From: Pseudooceanicola lipolyticus
GTDB taxonomy: Bacteria > Pseudomonadota > Alphaproteobacteria > Rhodobacterales > Rhodobacteraceae
DNA: 64,000 bases
Assembly: GCF_002786325.1 (NCBI RefSeq)
Contig: NZ_PGTB01000003.1
Coordinates: 57,760-121,759, forward strand
Reading direction: 5' to 3'
Below the pieces are notes generated by a model. The model was not told the origin of the DNA. It did no database searches and worked only from the letters and a program-made list of their open reading frames with translations. The translations under genes were made by a program, and so were the position numbers. Shown here one piece after another: positions 24,067-33,331 of this stretch (within the stretch, counting starts at the first letter, position 1; the number at the start of each line of letters is the position of its first letter).

Positions 24067-24891
24067 TCAATTCGTGCAGGCGTACTGACCGCGGAAACCG
24101 GCTTCGTAGTCAGGACCCGCGCTGATGACGAAGTCCTGGAGGCCATCATCTTCCGTGTCGCGCACCTGTATCGTGATCGGGTCAGCCGTGAAGCTTTCTC
24201 CCGCACCATCGAGGCGGACAAGATCCCCGCTGATCTTGACCAGGGCAGTGTCGTTGCCGGACGCGAACACCGGCGGGCTCGTTTCAGTGTAGGTGAAGCT
24301 GCACGCGACCCCATCCGGGAAGACCTGGGCGATATCTGCCTGCGTCAGGAACTCCGGATCGACCTTGGAAACGACCTCGCTGGACAGGGCGTCTTGAGCG
24401 GATTTCAGTTCGGCAGCCGGTTCCTCCCCGGCGGGGGTCGCCTCTCCATTCGCCGATATATCCGCGATCAGATAACGCATCTCCGCGATTTCCTTATCCT
24501 GGGCGTAGATGATGTCATCGGCCAAGGTGCGCACTCTGGGATCGGTGAGTTCTGCACGGGACGACGTCATGATGGCGATTGAATGGTGTGGGATCATCGC
24601 CCGCATGTAGGCGCGGTCCTGCACAGTTACCTGACTGCGCACCAGCCAGAGCGCCCCTGCGAAAACGATGATGGAGCCAGCAAAGATCGCAATATTGAGC
24701 GTGCGGTTCTTGTACATGCCGAGCATGAAGGCCAGCATGACGAAGGCCATGACCGCCCCCATGACGATGGCCATATAGGCGCGTGTTTCTGACCAAAAGA
24801 TATGGCTGACCAGATACGTGTTCAGGTACATCAACCCGAACATCAGGACCGTAGACACGGCAATCATCAGGAAAAAGCGGGAATAGGCCAT
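24067..24891 (-). CDS. DUF305 membrane protein with extra C-terminal domain
   Basis: A 274-aa protein with four N-terminal membrane helices (about 5-100), a DUF305 signature RAYMRAMIPHHSIAIMTSSRAEL with the His pair thought to bind metal, and a C-terminal domain of about 110 residues with conserved Cys (GVACSFTYTE, GQYACTN) likely in the periplasm. DUF305 proteins are common in copper islands. GGAGG is 5 bases before ATG 24891. A CueR-like dyad stands just upstream. Confidence 0.85.
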   Translation of the reverse strand: MAYSRFFLMIAVSTVLMFGLMYLNTYLVSHIFWSETRAYMAIVMGAVMAFVMLAFMLGMYKNRTLNIAIFAGSIIVFAGALWLVRSQVTVQDRAYMRAMIPHHSIAIMTSSRAELTDPRVRTLADDIIYAQDKEIAEMRYLIADISANGEATPAGEEPAAELKSAQDALSSEVVSKVDPEFLTQADIAQVFPDGVACSFTYTETSPPVFASGNDTALVKISGDLVRLDGAGESFTADPITIQVRDTEDDGLQDFVISAGPDYEAGFRGQYACTN

Positions 24892-24922
24892 CGTCACCTC
24901 CGAGTTCGTTTAGGGGAATAAC

Positions 24923-24944
24923 AACCTTCCAGTGGGTGGATGTT
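24923..24944 (-). promoter_or_regulatory. Candidate CueR/HmrR-type copper operator before DUF305 gene
   Basis: AACCTTCC-AGTGGGT-GGATGTT, 32 bases upstream of the DUF305 gene. The left arm matches the copper-regulator half-site well; the right arm has two mismatches. Spacing equals that of the 18802 dyad. Confidence 0.45.
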
Positions 24945-24968
24945 CCCTAAAAGTTGACTTTTTTCGGC

Positions 24969-25373
24969 CTATTCCTGCTGAGTTCTTTCACGTTGATAGG
25001 CGCGTTCGCGCTCGGGCCAGGTGGATTTAATGTAGTCGAGGATCGCTCGGATCTCCGCATCGGTCAGCGCGTCGCCAAAGCCGGGCATGTCACTTGCATA
25101 GCCCCCGCCGACCACCGCGGCAGTCCCGTCCCGCGTGATGCGGAACAGGATCTCGTCGCCATGATGCCAGGTGTGGCCCGTTGCATCATGGGGTGGCGCG
25201 GGAAGGCGGCCGTCGGGGCCGGGGCTGTGCCAGTCCGGCTGCCCCTGAAGTTCTGCCCCATGGCAGGATGCGCAGTTCTCCTGATACAGAGCTGCGCCAT
25301 CCATGCCTTCCTCTGCCGCAACGGCCTGCGCCCAGCTTGCAAGAATTGCTGCAAGTGCGATCAGGCCCTTCAT
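24969..25373 (-). CDS. Small periplasmic cytochrome c
   Basis: A 134-aa secreted monohaem cytochrome: signal peptide ending AVAAEE, haem site CASCH (about residue 35), HSPGPDGRLPAPPHDATGHTWHHGD, and distal Met in SDMPGFGD. ATG 25373 overlaps the stop of the multicopper oxidase gene (ATGA), so the two are co-translated. A natural reading is that the cytochrome accepts electrons from, or supplies them to, the oxidase (inference). The C-terminus is charged. Confidence 0.9.
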   Translation of the reverse strand: MKGLIALAAILASWAQAVAAEEGMDGAALYQENCASCHGAELQGQPDWHSPGPDGRLPAPPHDATGHTWHHGDEILFRITRDGTAAVVGGGYASDMPGFGDALTDAEIRAILDYIKSTWPERERAYQRERTQQE

Positions 25374-26749
25374 GTGACCATGATCCAGTTCGTCATGCCC
25401 GACGCTGCGTGCCCCAGCATGTGGCAATGCAGCAGCCACTTTCCCGGATTGTCGGCAACGAAGGCAATCTCCGTCGTCTCGTCGGGCATGACCAGAACCG
25501 TATCACGCAAAGGGCCAAGGCTGCCGTCCGCCTTGCGCACCCGGAAATGCATCCCGTGCATGTGCATCGCGTGCGGGAAGATCGTGTCATTGGTCATGCG
25601 GATGCGGGCCGTTTCTCCGCGCGACAGGGTGGTAAAAGGTGTCTCCCCCAGCCCAGCCTGTCCAGCAAGGGCCCAGAACTGTCCTTTCTGAACCAGCTCC
25701 TGCCAGCCCAGCCTTTGCCCGTTAAAGGTTGCGCTCTCCACGCCGCGCATCGCACCGCCCTGTAGCGGCATCTCAAGGACAGACGCGGAGTCGATGCCTG
25801 TGACCTCCATCCCCGGATTGCGCGGCAAGGGCTGAGGCGCACCGCGCGGCACTGACGCGGCACGTCCTTCGACAGAAACTTCAGCCAGTACGCGCCAAGT
25901 ATCATCCGCTGAGGCAAAGAGAAGTCCTGCGGTTTCCCCTTCCTCGGCGGTGACATCGACAATCAGATCCATGCGCTGTGCCGGCGCAAGCACAAGCGTA
26001 TCCGTCACCGGTTCTGGCGTATCGAGAGGCATACCGTCTAGAGCCACCGTCCAGCCGGTCAGCCCTTCCAGTTTCAGACCGAAGATCTGGGCATTGGCCG
26101 AGTTGATCAGCCGCAGCCTCAGCCGCTCGTTCTGCCGGGCTGGAAGCCTGTAATCATAGCGCCCGTTCACGCCCACGAGGTTGCCGATCTGGCCTCCGTG
26201 GCTGCGCGTCATCGGCGCTGCGAAATCATCGACAAACAGGCCCGTGTCGGGGTCCAGCAACCAATCGTCGATCATCAGGACTTCGTCCCGATCCACATCA
26301 GGCGGCGTCGCCTCTTCGATGATCAGGGCTCCGGAAAGCCCCCGCGCGACCTGTTCCATCGAATTGGTATGGGCGTGATACCAGTAGGTTCCCGCATCGG
26401 GCAGATCGAAGGCATAGTGGAAACTCTCGCCGGGCGGCACCGCGTTCTGGGTCAAACCCGCGACACCATCCATGGCGTTGTCGATACGGATGCCATGCCA
26501 ATGAACCGAGGTCGGAACCTCCAGCGTGTTCACAAGTCGCCGCTGCAACCGGCTGCCCTGAGCAGCGCGGATGACCGGGCCAGGGATCGTCCCGTCGTAG
26601 CTCCAGACCGGCGTCGCCGGATAGCCATCCGGGGCAAGCTGCACAGTAGCTGCCCTGGCGGTCAAGAGGGGCATGTCCTGAGCCTGTACAGGGCGTGCCA
26701 GCGGCGCCAAGGTCAGACCTGCGCAGAACGCACGTCGCGTCATTTTCAT
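25370..26749 (-). CDS. Second multicopper oxidase (CueO/FtsP-like)
   Basis: A 459-aa laccase-type oxidase. Twin-Arg-like leader MTRRAFCAGLTLAPLARPVQA; copper ligands HWHG (near 83), WYHAHT (near 123), HAMHMHGMHF (near 398) and HCHMLGHAASGM with axial Met near the end. It lacks the Met-rich insert of CopA at 19420. The gene starts immediately after the stop of the upstream cytochrome c and overlaps the downstream one, so an MCO sandwiched by two cytochromes forms one operon. The probable function is Cu(I) oxidation; another substrate is possible. Confidence 0.92.
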   Translation of the reverse strand: MKMTRRAFCAGLTLAPLARPVQAQDMPLLTARAATVQLAPDGYPATPVWSYDGTIPGPVIRAAQGSRLQRRLVNTLEVPTSVHWHGIRIDNAMDGVAGLTQNAVPPGESFHYAFDLPDAGTYWYHAHTNSMEQVARGLSGALIIEEATPPDVDRDEVLMIDDWLLDPDTGLFVDDFAAPMTRSHGGQIGNLVGVNGRYDYRLPARQNERLRLRLINSANAQIFGLKLEGLTGWTVALDGMPLDTPEPVTDTLVLAPAQRMDLIVDVTAEEGETAGLLFASADDTWRVLAEVSVEGRAASVPRGAPQPLPRNPGMEVTGIDSASVLEMPLQGGAMRGVESATFNGQRLGWQELVQKGQFWALAGQAGLGETPFTTLSRGETARIRMTNDTIFPHAMHMHGMHFRVRKADGSLGPLRDTVLVMPDETTEIAFVADNPGKWLLHCHMLGHAASGMTNWIMVT

Positions 26750-26750
26750 T

Positions 26751-27191
26751 TCAGTTGATCCCGTTTGCGCGCTGTACTTCGCGGATGTAGGCGATGATCG
26801 ACGTCACATCCGCACGGGTCACCCCGGGCTGCGGCGGCATGTCTCCGAATTTCCAATGGTGCGCGCGTACGCCATTCGCAGCCGCCATCTGGAAGGCCAT
26901 GTCGCCATGATGCGACGGTTCGTAGATCTTGTGAATCAATGGCGGAGCGAACCCCATTTTCCCGGCGGCATTGTCACCATGGCAATCAGCGCAGACCGCA
27001 TCGAAAGCCCGCTTCCCCATCGTCCCCTCGGGCGACAGCGTATCGGGAAGAGTGACGGCAACCATGGGCGCGCCCTCCGCTGGCGCCATGGTTTCCTGCA
27101 CGGGGGCGGTTTGCTCGGAGGAGCGAGTGACTGCATAAGCACCAAGCGCCACGACAAGAATCGCGGCCCCGGCGAGGGTGAATTTGTTCAT
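26751..27191 (-). CDS. Membrane-anchored cytochrome c, paralogue of the 556 gene
   Basis: A 146-aa cytochrome with an N-terminal anchor (about 3-20), haem motif CADCH (near 69), HKIYEPSHHGDMAF, RAHHWKFGDMPPQPG (distal Met) and the end QRANGIN. The frame is open further upstream, but AGGGTCAGGA in front of ATG 27191 and the same length as the paralogue fix the start. First gene of the cytochrome-MCO-cytochrome operon. Confidence 0.92.
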   Translation of the reverse strand: MNKFTLAGAAILVVALGAYAVTRSSEQTAPVQETMAPAEGAPMVAVTLPDTLSPEGTMGKRAFDAVCADCHGDNAAGKMGFAPPLIHKIYEPSHHGDMAFQMAAANGVRAHHWKFGDMPPQPGVTRADVTSIIAYIREVQRANGIN

Positions 27192-27279
27192 GATAGTATC
27201 CTGACCCTGCACGGCTTTGCGGGCCGCGCGCTCTGATGATGGGTCGATCGGAAACGACCCAGGTTCAACTGGAGCTGGC

Positions 27280-27600
27280 TCAGGCGCGAGGAGGCGGGAG
27301 GTCAAGGGACAGACTGATCGTCGTGCCACTTCGTGGCTCCGGCCACGCATGACGGAGGCGTGGCGGGTTGGCGCTATGGAGAGGCTGACTGGTATCGACA
27401 AGGGCCCAGCCTGCGCAGGTCGCCATGTCAGAACAAGGCGCGTCGACCTGGTGCCGGTGCGCCGGGGCCTGCTGATTTGCATCGATGATCGCCTCTGGGC
27501 AGGCCGCGCATTCATGCATCGCGGGCCCAGCCGCAGACATTTGCGGGAAGGCAGCCAGCATCACGAGGCTGGTCAGGACGATGATGGCGAGCAGGCGCAT
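27280..27600 (-). CDS. Small secreted Cys/His-rich protein
   Basis: A 106-aa protein with signal sequence LLAIIVLTSLVMLAAFPQMSAA, then MHECAACPEA, HRHQVDAPCSDMATCAGW and a LPPPRA end. AAAGGT precedes the ATG. The plan equals that of the proteins at 18886-19239 and 34213-34572: export, CxxC or HxH motifs, Pro-Pro tail. It stands 88 bases before the cytochrome/MCO operon in the same direction, so a metal-binding leader or sensor for that operon is plausible. Family not assigned. Confidence 0.6.
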   Translation of the reverse strand: MRLLAIIVLTSLVMLAAFPQMSAAGPAMHECAACPEAIIDANQQAPAHRHQVDAPCSDMATCAGWALVDTSQPLHSANPPRLRHAWPEPRSGTTISLSLDLPPPRA

Positions 27601-27749
27601 GGGGACCTTTCGTCGTCAGCCAGCAAGATGGGATCTCGCGACACAATGGTCACTACTGTCCCCCGTACACTGCGTTTTCCAGGCGTGTACACCTATCCCG
27701 CAGACTGCGGTCTGCCGACTATAACCTTGTTTCAGGACTACGTTATTCA

Positions 27750-29078
27750 TCATTCATCGCGGTTGCCATACTGCGGAGCGAGCCAATTCGATAGATAGCT
27801 CCTCTCGAAGAAGAAGACAGTGAAGATCCCCGCGCCGGCGAGGATGACGATCATGGGATCGCTCTGCAACTTCATTGCCGTAAATGCAGTTAGCACGATG
27901 GCGTCGAAGCACAATGCCGCTATCAAAATCGGACTCCGGGCTCCGATGTCTTCCCGGCGGAAACGCCATACGCCCCAATGGACCACCATGTCCATGACCA
28001 GATAGAAGAACGCACCGAGTGATGCGATCCGGCCTAGGTCAAAGAACACTGCCAGCCCTGAGGCAACCACCACCGTATAGACAAGGGTGTGGCGCTGGAT
28101 CGGGCCCGTCATGCCGAAATGGCTGTGCGGGATCATCTTCATGTCAGTCAGCATGGCCAGCATTCGCGACACCGCGAAAACACTGGCTAGGACGGCCGAA
28201 GCAGTGGCCACGACCGCGAGCAAGACGGTCAGGAGGAACCCCGCCTCGCCAAGGGCGGGCTTAGCGGCCTCGGCCAGAGAATAATCCCGAGCGTCAACGA
28301 TTTGGTCGATGGTCAGGCTCGAACCGACGCCGAAGGCCACTAGGAGGTACACCACGACACACAGCGCGATCGAGATGGCGATTGCCCGGCCGACGTTACG
28401 ATGGGGGTCGGTGATCTCAGCGCCGCTATTGGTGATTGTCGTGAAGCCTTTGAAGGCCAAGATGGCGAGTGCGACGGAGGCCATGAACCCAGTGGCGCCA
28501 TGGGCACTGATGTCTTCCGTGCCCGCAGCGAAGTCAAACCCGCTTGACCAAAGAGCTGCAAACCCGAAAATGGCAATACCGCCGATCTTGATCGCAGCCA
28601 TCACCAGAGAAAAAAGACCAATCGAACGGTTTCCCGCGATATTCACCAGGAATGCGAATAGGATCACGCCTACCGCCAAGATCGGCACCAGTGGTCCACC
28701 GTCAATGTTGAAAGGACGCAGAAGGTAGGCAGCGAAGGTCCGGGCGACTAGGCTTTCGGCGATGACCATGCTCAATGCCATCAACAGAGCAGCACCAGCG
28801 GCCACTGCTCCGGGGCCGTAGCACTTCTGCAGGATCATCGCGATGCCCCCTGCCGAGGGCCAGGCATTCGACATCTTTACATAGCTGTAGGCACTGAAAC
28901 CGGTAACAATTGCGCCGACGATGAAGGCGATTGGGAACAGGGTCCCTGCCAACTCGGCAATCTGGCCAGTCAGGGCAAAGATGCCAGCACCGATCATGAC
29001 CCCAGTACCCATCGCAACCGCGCCGCCGAGTGTGATCGAGCCAGCCTTGTAGTCGCCGCCCCCATGGTTGTGTTTCAT
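27750..29078 (-). CDS. APC-superfamily amino acid permease
   Basis: A 442-aa permease with about 12 membrane helices. The first, GSITLGGAVAMGTGVMIGAGIFALTG, holds the GxGIF substrate-binding motif of the APC family; later GFTTITNSGAEITDPHRNVGRAI is typical. Amino-acid or cation-amine transport is likely; the substrate is not deducible. GGAGGTG lies before ATG 29078. It is odd in a copper island, but related clusters pair such permeases with DUF302 and P-type ATPases. It follows a possible 36-aa ORF with 4-base overlap. Confidence 0.88.
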   Translation of the reverse strand: MKHNHGGGDYKAGSITLGGAVAMGTGVMIGAGIFALTGQIAELAGTLFPIAFIVGAIVTGFSAYSYVKMSNAWPSAGGIAMILQKCYGPGAVAAGAALLMALSMVIAESLVARTFAAYLLRPFNIDGGPLVPILAVGVILFAFLVNIAGNRSIGLFSLVMAAIKIGGIAIFGFAALWSSGFDFAAGTEDISAHGATGFMASVALAILAFKGFTTITNSGAEITDPHRNVGRAIAISIALCVVVYLLVAFGVGSSLTIDQIVDARDYSLAEAAKPALGEAGFLLTVLLAVVATASAVLASVFAVSRMLAMLTDMKMIPHSHFGMTGPIQRHTLVYTVVVASGLAVFFDLGRIASLGAFFYLVMDMVVHWGVWRFRREDIGARSPILIAALCFDAIVLTAFTAMKLQSDPMIVILAGAGIFTVFFFERSYLSNWLAPQYGNRDE

Positions 29079-29185
29079 GATGACACCTCCGTTATCGGGG
29101 AGCGCTTCAGCGCCTTGTCGCCGAGGTGGGATGTTGCAATCAACGCGGCGAGGGAAATCGCGGCGTTAGTGAAGAAATCGTTCAT
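29075..29185 (-). CDS. Possible 36-aa membrane peptide coupled to the permease
   Basis: ATG 29185 opens a short frame with one hydrophobic segment (TNAAISLAALIATSHLG) whose TGA overlaps the permease ATG (ATCATGA). The overlap is typical of translational coupling. The ribosome site is weak and I know no homologue, so it may be only a leader. Confidence 0.3.
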   Translation of the reverse strand: MNDFFTNAAISLAALIATSHLGDKALKRSPITEVSS

Positions 29186-29215
29186 GTTTTCGCCCATTTC
29201 TGGCTATTGAAATCG

Positions 29216-29602
29216 TCAGATAGCAGCAACCACGCCAGCCAGCCTGTCACGAACCTTGCCCGCTACGGCGGAGAGTTCGGTGTTTTCGATGGCCTGCATC
29301 GATGCCTGCGGATCGACGGCCGAGACTTCGACGCCGCCGGGTATTTTGCGCAGGATCACATTGCAGGGCAGCATCGCACCCACCTTGGGTTCCAGCCCGA
29401 TTGCCTGCCGAGCCATCCCGGGGTTGCAGGCACCAAGGATCAGGTAGCCATCCATGTCCTTGTCGAGCTTCTTCTTCATTGCCGCCTTCACGTCTATCTC
29501 TGTCAGGACGCCAAAGCCCGCGTTGGCCAGCGCCTGCCGTGTGCGAGCTTCAACCTCGTCTAGGTTGGCGCCCTCGAAGAAACGGTCGATTGAATAACTC
29601 AT
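29216..29602 (-). CDS. DUF302 domain protein
   Basis: A 128-aa DUF302 protein: KLDKDMDGYLILGACNPGMARQAIGLEPKVGAMLPCNVILRK is the family core, with the two conserved Cys. DUF302 proteins accompany heavy-metal and sulfur oxidation genes; biochemical role unknown. No signal peptide, so cytoplasmic. It follows the 34-aa membrane protein by 14 bases in the same direction. Confidence 0.9.
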   Translation of the reverse strand: MSYSIDRFFEGANLDEVEARTRQALANAGFGVLTEIDVKAAMKKKLDKDMDGYLILGACNPGMARQAIGLEPKVGAMLPCNVILRKIPGGVEVSAVDPQASMQAIENTELSAVAGKVRDRLAGVVAAI

Positions 29603-29616
29603 CTGACTTCATTCGG

Positions 29617-29721
29617 CTATTTGCGCAGGTACTTCACAAGTGCCGCGATTGCGAGCACAACCAGGATCAAGATCAGGATCATCCAGATCCCGCCAATTCC
29701 CATTCCGAATCCGCCCATCAT
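29617..29721 (-). CDS. 34-aa single-helix membrane protein
   Basis: A tiny protein: a Gly/Met-rich start MMGGFGMGIGGIW, one hydrophobic helix, and a basic end KYLRK. AAGGAAGG is 6-7 bases before the ATG, and the start overlaps the stop of the methyltransferase gene, so it is very likely translated. Such short Gly/Met-rich membrane peptides recur in metal-resistance operons; a regulator or partner of the P-type ATPase is a guess. Confidence 0.6.
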   Translation of the reverse strand: MMGGFGMGIGGIWMILILILVVLAIAALVKYLRK

Positions 29722-30404
29722 GTTTCACCTTCCTTTGAGCCCCGAACTCGCGAGCTTGATCTACTGGGGGGAGCAATTTTTTGGGGAATGAATGCAGGGA
29801 CGCTTGCAGCATAGCGCTCCCAAGCTTCGCCGAAACTGGCGCGACTGTCGGCTTCCTCGCTCCTCGCCAGGCGCACATACATCCACACCAAAACCGGAAA
29901 CATCGCGAGCGTCAGCAGAGTCGGCCACTGCACGAGAAATCCAGCCATGATGAGAATGAATGCTGCGTACTGCGGATGGCGAATCCTTGCATAGGGTCCT
30001 GTCGAGGCCAGGCGTCCTTGCCGCTGCGCCGTCCAGAGATGATGCCAAGCCACAGAGAGCAGCCAGAAGCCGGCACCGACCAGGAAAAAACTTAGGAGGT
30101 GAAATGGTCCAAAGTGTGGATTGGTGCGCCAGCCCATGATCATCTCTGGCAAATGCCCGCTGTCGTGAGCGAACCAGTCGATACCGGGCCAGTGCGATTG
30201 CAGCCACCCGGAAAGCACAAAGATCGTCAGCGGGAAGCCGTACATCTCAGCGAAGAGCGCGACAATGAACGCACTGAATGCACCGAAGCTTCGCCAGTCC
30301 CGCGCAGTTTGCGGTTTGAAGAAGCTAAGGGCGAAGATGATAAACACCGCCGAGTTGACGAAGACGAGGAACCAAAGACCATAAGAGGCGCCGGTATCTG
30401 TCAT
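29718..30404 (-). CDS. ICMT/PEMT-like membrane methyltransferase
   Basis: A 228-aa protein with five or so membrane helices. The C-terminal ICMT/PEMT signature is visible: LASTGPYARIRHPQYAAFILIMAGFLVQWPT and EEADSRASFGEAWERYAASVPAFIP, with the RHP motif and Glu that bind S-adenosylmethionine. The family methylates lipids or isoprenyl cysteines; the bacterial substrate in metal operons is unknown. Overlaps DUF2933 by 4 bases. Confidence 0.85.
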   Translation of the reverse strand: MTDTGASYGLWFLVFVNSAVFIIFALSFFKPQTARDWRSFGAFSAFIVALFAEMYGFPLTIFVLSGWLQSHWPGIDWFAHDSGHLPEMIMGWRTNPHFGPFHLLSFFLVGAGFWLLSVAWHHLWTAQRQGRLASTGPYARIRHPQYAAFILIMAGFLVQWPTLLTLAMFPVLVWMYVRLARSEEADSRASFGEAWERYAASVPAFIPQKIAPPSRSSSRVRGSKEGET

Positions 30405-30658
30405 GATTTGTCATCTCCGTGGCCGTGGCCTCCGTGCCCCCCATGCATAAAGAAGTGCATGCCCACGCAAACGAGTAGCGGCAACCAGAGGAGCCAATCG
30501 CTCGCGAGTATGTGGACCCGATGTTCGTACCCCAGAAGCACCCCGGCAATCCCCAGGGCAACGATGAGATAGACTCCGCCTCGCGAACGCCAGAAGGAAG
30601 GAGGTCTCGCCTCCTCATTGCTTTTCTTCTCGTCGATGTGCTTGGTATGTAGTGCCAT
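30401..30658 (-). CDS. DUF2933 small membrane protein
   Basis: An 85-aa protein with two membrane helices (about 28-45 and 52-70) and a His-rich end (MHFFMHGGHGGHGHGDD). This matches the DUF2933 family, usually next to Cu/Ag P-type ATPases. The tail probably binds metal. The gene lies 17 bases after the P-type ATPase stop, same direction. Confidence 0.85.
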   Translation of the reverse strand: MALHTKHIDEKKSNEEARPPSFWRSRGGVYLIVALGIAGVLLGYEHRVHILASDWLLWLPLLVCVGMHFFMHGGHGGHGHGDDKS

Positions 30659-30675
30659 TTCCGCACCTCTCTCGT

Positions 30676-33090
30676 TCAGATACTTGTCTTGCGAAGTCGC
30701 AAGGAATTGAGCACCACCGAGATCGACGATGCGCTCATGGCGAAGGCGGCAAACATCGGACTGATCAGGATGCCGAATAGCGGGAAAAGCACACCGGCAG
30801 CGATCGGCACGCCGGCGGCGTTGTAGATCAGCGCAAAGAAGAGATTCTGACGGATATTGCGCATGGTTGCGCGGGCGAGACGGCGAGCCCGGACGATGCC
30901 GTCTAGGTTGCCCTTGACCAGCGTGATCCCCGCGCTCTCGATGGCGACATCCGCTCCGGTTCCCATCGCGATCCCGACATCGGCCTGAGCCAACGCGGGG
31001 GCGTCGTTGACGCCGTCTCCTGCCATCGCGACACTCCTACCCTCGGACTGCAACTCCCTGATGATCCGCGCTTTGTCTTCGGGCAGCACGTCCGCCCGGA
31101 TTTCGTCGATGCCGAGCCTTGAGGCGACGGCTTTTGCCGTGCGCTCATTGTCGCCAGTCGCCATGATGATGCGAAAGCCAAGGTCGTGAAGCGCCTTCAG
31201 TGCCTCTGACGTCGTCTCCTTCACCGGGTCGGCAACACTGACCATACCCGCCACCCTGCCTTCTACGACCACGAACATGACCGTTTCGCCTTCGTCACGT
31301 CGTGCGTTCGCCTTATCGGCCAGCTCGCCAGCGTCGAGACCGAGATCCTGGATCAGCTTGAGGTTCCCGAGCGCGATGCGTTTTCCGTCGACCGTTCCCA
31401 TAACCCCCTTGCCGGTGACGGCTTCGAAATCCCCGGCGTCGCCAAGTTTCATACCCCGCTCTTGCGCGCCCTCCACGATGGCCTCGGCGAGCGGGTGCTC
31501 AGAGCCCTTTTCAAGCGTGGCCGCCAACCGTAGCACCTCGGCTTCGTCATGGCCTGCTTCCGGCAAGATGCCGACCAGCCGCGGTTTGCCCATGGTCAAA
31601 GTGCCGGTCTTGTCGACGATCAGTGTATCAATCTTCTCGAACCGCTCCAGAGCCTCGGCATTCTTGATCAGCACCCCTGCCTGAGCGCCGCGCCCAGTGG
31701 CCGTCATGATCGACATCGGCGTCGCAAGACCAAGCGCACAGGGGCAGGCGATTATCAGGACTGCGACCGCTGCGATCAGGGCATAGGAGAGTGCTGGAGC
31801 TGGCCCCCAGATGGCCCAGCCGATGAACGAAAGGACCGCAATGCCGATGACTGCGGGCACGAAGTAGCCGGAAACCTGGTCGGCATACTTCTGAATCGGG
31901 GCCCGAGAACGCTGAGCATTGGCCACCATCTCGACAATCTGGCTCAGCATCGTGTCGCCCCCTACGCGCCGTGCTTCGATGATCAGCGATCCGGTCCCGT
32001 TAATCGTAGCGCCGGTGACCGGCTCACCTTCAACCTTTTCGACCGGGACAGGCTCGCCAGTGATCATGCTTTCATCGACTGCGGATCGGCCATCGAGCAC
32101 AACGCCATCAACGGGAATCTTGTCGCCCGGTCGGACCCTCAGCCGGTCGCCGACCTGGACATCCTCAAGCGGGATTTCTTCCTCCCTGCCGTCCTCTCGA
32201 ATGATCCGTGCGGTCTTGGCGGCGAGATCGAGCAGCGCTCTGATTGCCTTGCCGGTCCCCTCACGAGCGCGAAGCTCCATGAGTTGGCCCAAAAGAACCA
32301 GCGTGACGATGACTGCCGCCGCTTCGAAGTAGACCCCGACATGGCCCTCCGCACTACGGAACCCGTCCGGGAAGATATCAGGCAGGAGAACCGCAACGAT
32401 GCTGAAGAGCCAGGCGGCCATGACGCCCATGGCGACCAGCGAGAACATGTTCAGCTTCATCGTACGGAAGGACGTCCAGCCACGCTGCAGGAATGGCCAG
32501 CCGCACCACCAGACCACCGGTGTGCCGAAGAACAGTTCGATCCAGAGCGTGGCTCGCTCGCCAAACACCTCGCGCACGCCCGGGGCCCCCAAATAGGGGC
32601 CCATGGTGAAGACCAGCAAAGGGACTGTCAGCCCGGCTCCGATCCAGAAGCGCCGGGTAAAGTCGATAAGTTCGGGATTCGGCTCATCGGCAGTCATTGT
32701 AGCCGATTCAAGCTCCAGCCCCATGCCGCAAATTGGACAAGAGCCAGAGTGAGTCTGGCGCACCTCAGCATGCATGGGACACGTATAGACCGGACCGTGA
32801 TACCCGGCTGGCACCGTATCGTAGGAACCACCCGAGGCAGCCAATCCGACATACGTTTTGCGCCCTATGTGATCAGGGCCTGCCGTAGACGCATGGTGAT
32901 GACCACTGTGCGACTTGTGGCTGTGGCTGGCGTGCGCCGTCGCCTGACCTTCAGGCACCAGATGCATCCCGCATTTGGGGCAGTCACCCGGTTGGTTTTG
33001 CCGGACTTCGGGGTGCATTGGGCAAGTCCAGAATTCGTCTGCGGTCTGGTTCTGATTGTGATTGTGATTGTGACTTTGGCTGTGGGGCAT
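30676..33090 (-). CDS. Copper-exporting P1B-type ATPase
   Basis: An 804-aa pump. His-rich start, two YHS-like heavy-metal binding domains ([22 protein letters not shown] at 23-44 and [23 protein letters not shown] at 104-126), eight membrane helices with CPC ([13 protein letters not shown], near 456), phosphatase TGEPVP, phosphorylation site DKTGTLT, hinge GDGVNDAP. It moves Cu(I) (perhaps Ag) from cytoplasm to periplasm. The lack of CxxC HMA domains and the presence of CPMH domains fit the CopB/CopF-like group. First gene of the operon down to DUF302. Confidence 0.95.
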   Translation of the reverse strand: MPHSQSHNHNHNQNQTADEFWTCPMHPEVRQNQPGDCPKCGMHLVPEGQATAHASHSHKSHSGHHHASTAGPDHIGRKTYVGLAASGGSYDTVPAGYHGPVYTCPMHAEVRQTHSGSCPICGMGLELESATMTADEPNPELIDFTRRFWIGAGLTVPLLVFTMGPYLGAPGVREVFGERATLWIELFFGTPVVWWCGWPFLQRGWTSFRTMKLNMFSLVAMGVMAAWLFSIVAVLLPDIFPDGFRSAEGHVGVYFEAAAVIVTLVLLGQLMELRAREGTGKAIRALLDLAAKTARIIREDGREEEIPLEDVQVGDRLRVRPGDKIPVDGVVLDGRSAVDESMITGEPVPVEKVEGEPVTGATINGTGSLIIEARRVGGDTMLSQIVEMVANAQRSRAPIQKYADQVSGYFVPAVIGIAVLSFIGWAIWGPAPALSYALIAAVAVLIIACPCALGLATPMSIMTATGRGAQAGVLIKNAEALERFEKIDTLIVDKTGTLTMGKPRLVGILPEAGHDEAEVLRLAATLEKGSEHPLAEAIVEGAQERGMKLGDAGDFEAVTGKGVMGTVDGKRIALGNLKLIQDLGLDAGELADKANARRDEGETVMFVVVEGRVAGMVSVADPVKETTSEALKALHDLGFRIIMATGDNERTAKAVASRLGIDEIRADVLPEDKARIIRELQSEGRSVAMAGDGVNDAPALAQADVGIAMGTGADVAIESAGITLVKGNLDGIVRARRLARATMRNIRQNLFFALIYNAAGVPIAAGVLFPLFGILISPMFAAFAMSASSISVVLNSLRLRKTSI

Positions 33091-33331
33091 GTGGAAGACT
33101 ATACCTCGTGAGGGTGATAGGTGATGCTATTGGGCACCTGCAGTTCGCGAATAATCGGTAGTCTGATCGGGATCCTGGTGGCCCGAAAGACGATATTTCT
33201 GGCGGACTAGAGGGCTAAGGATGGCGCTGTCGGCCTCAACAAAGGTGAGCGGCGACATTGCCACGTTCTCTTTCCCGGTTTGCTGTCCTGTGCGGTGCGA
33301 ACCTCGCCCCGCACAGGGCCCAGAGGCGCTT

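Noticed and set aside
33127-33258. Short frame upstream of the Cu ATPase (MSPLTFVEADSAILSPLV...)
   Set aside because: No good ribosome site and no recognised pattern; could be a leader but not supportable.
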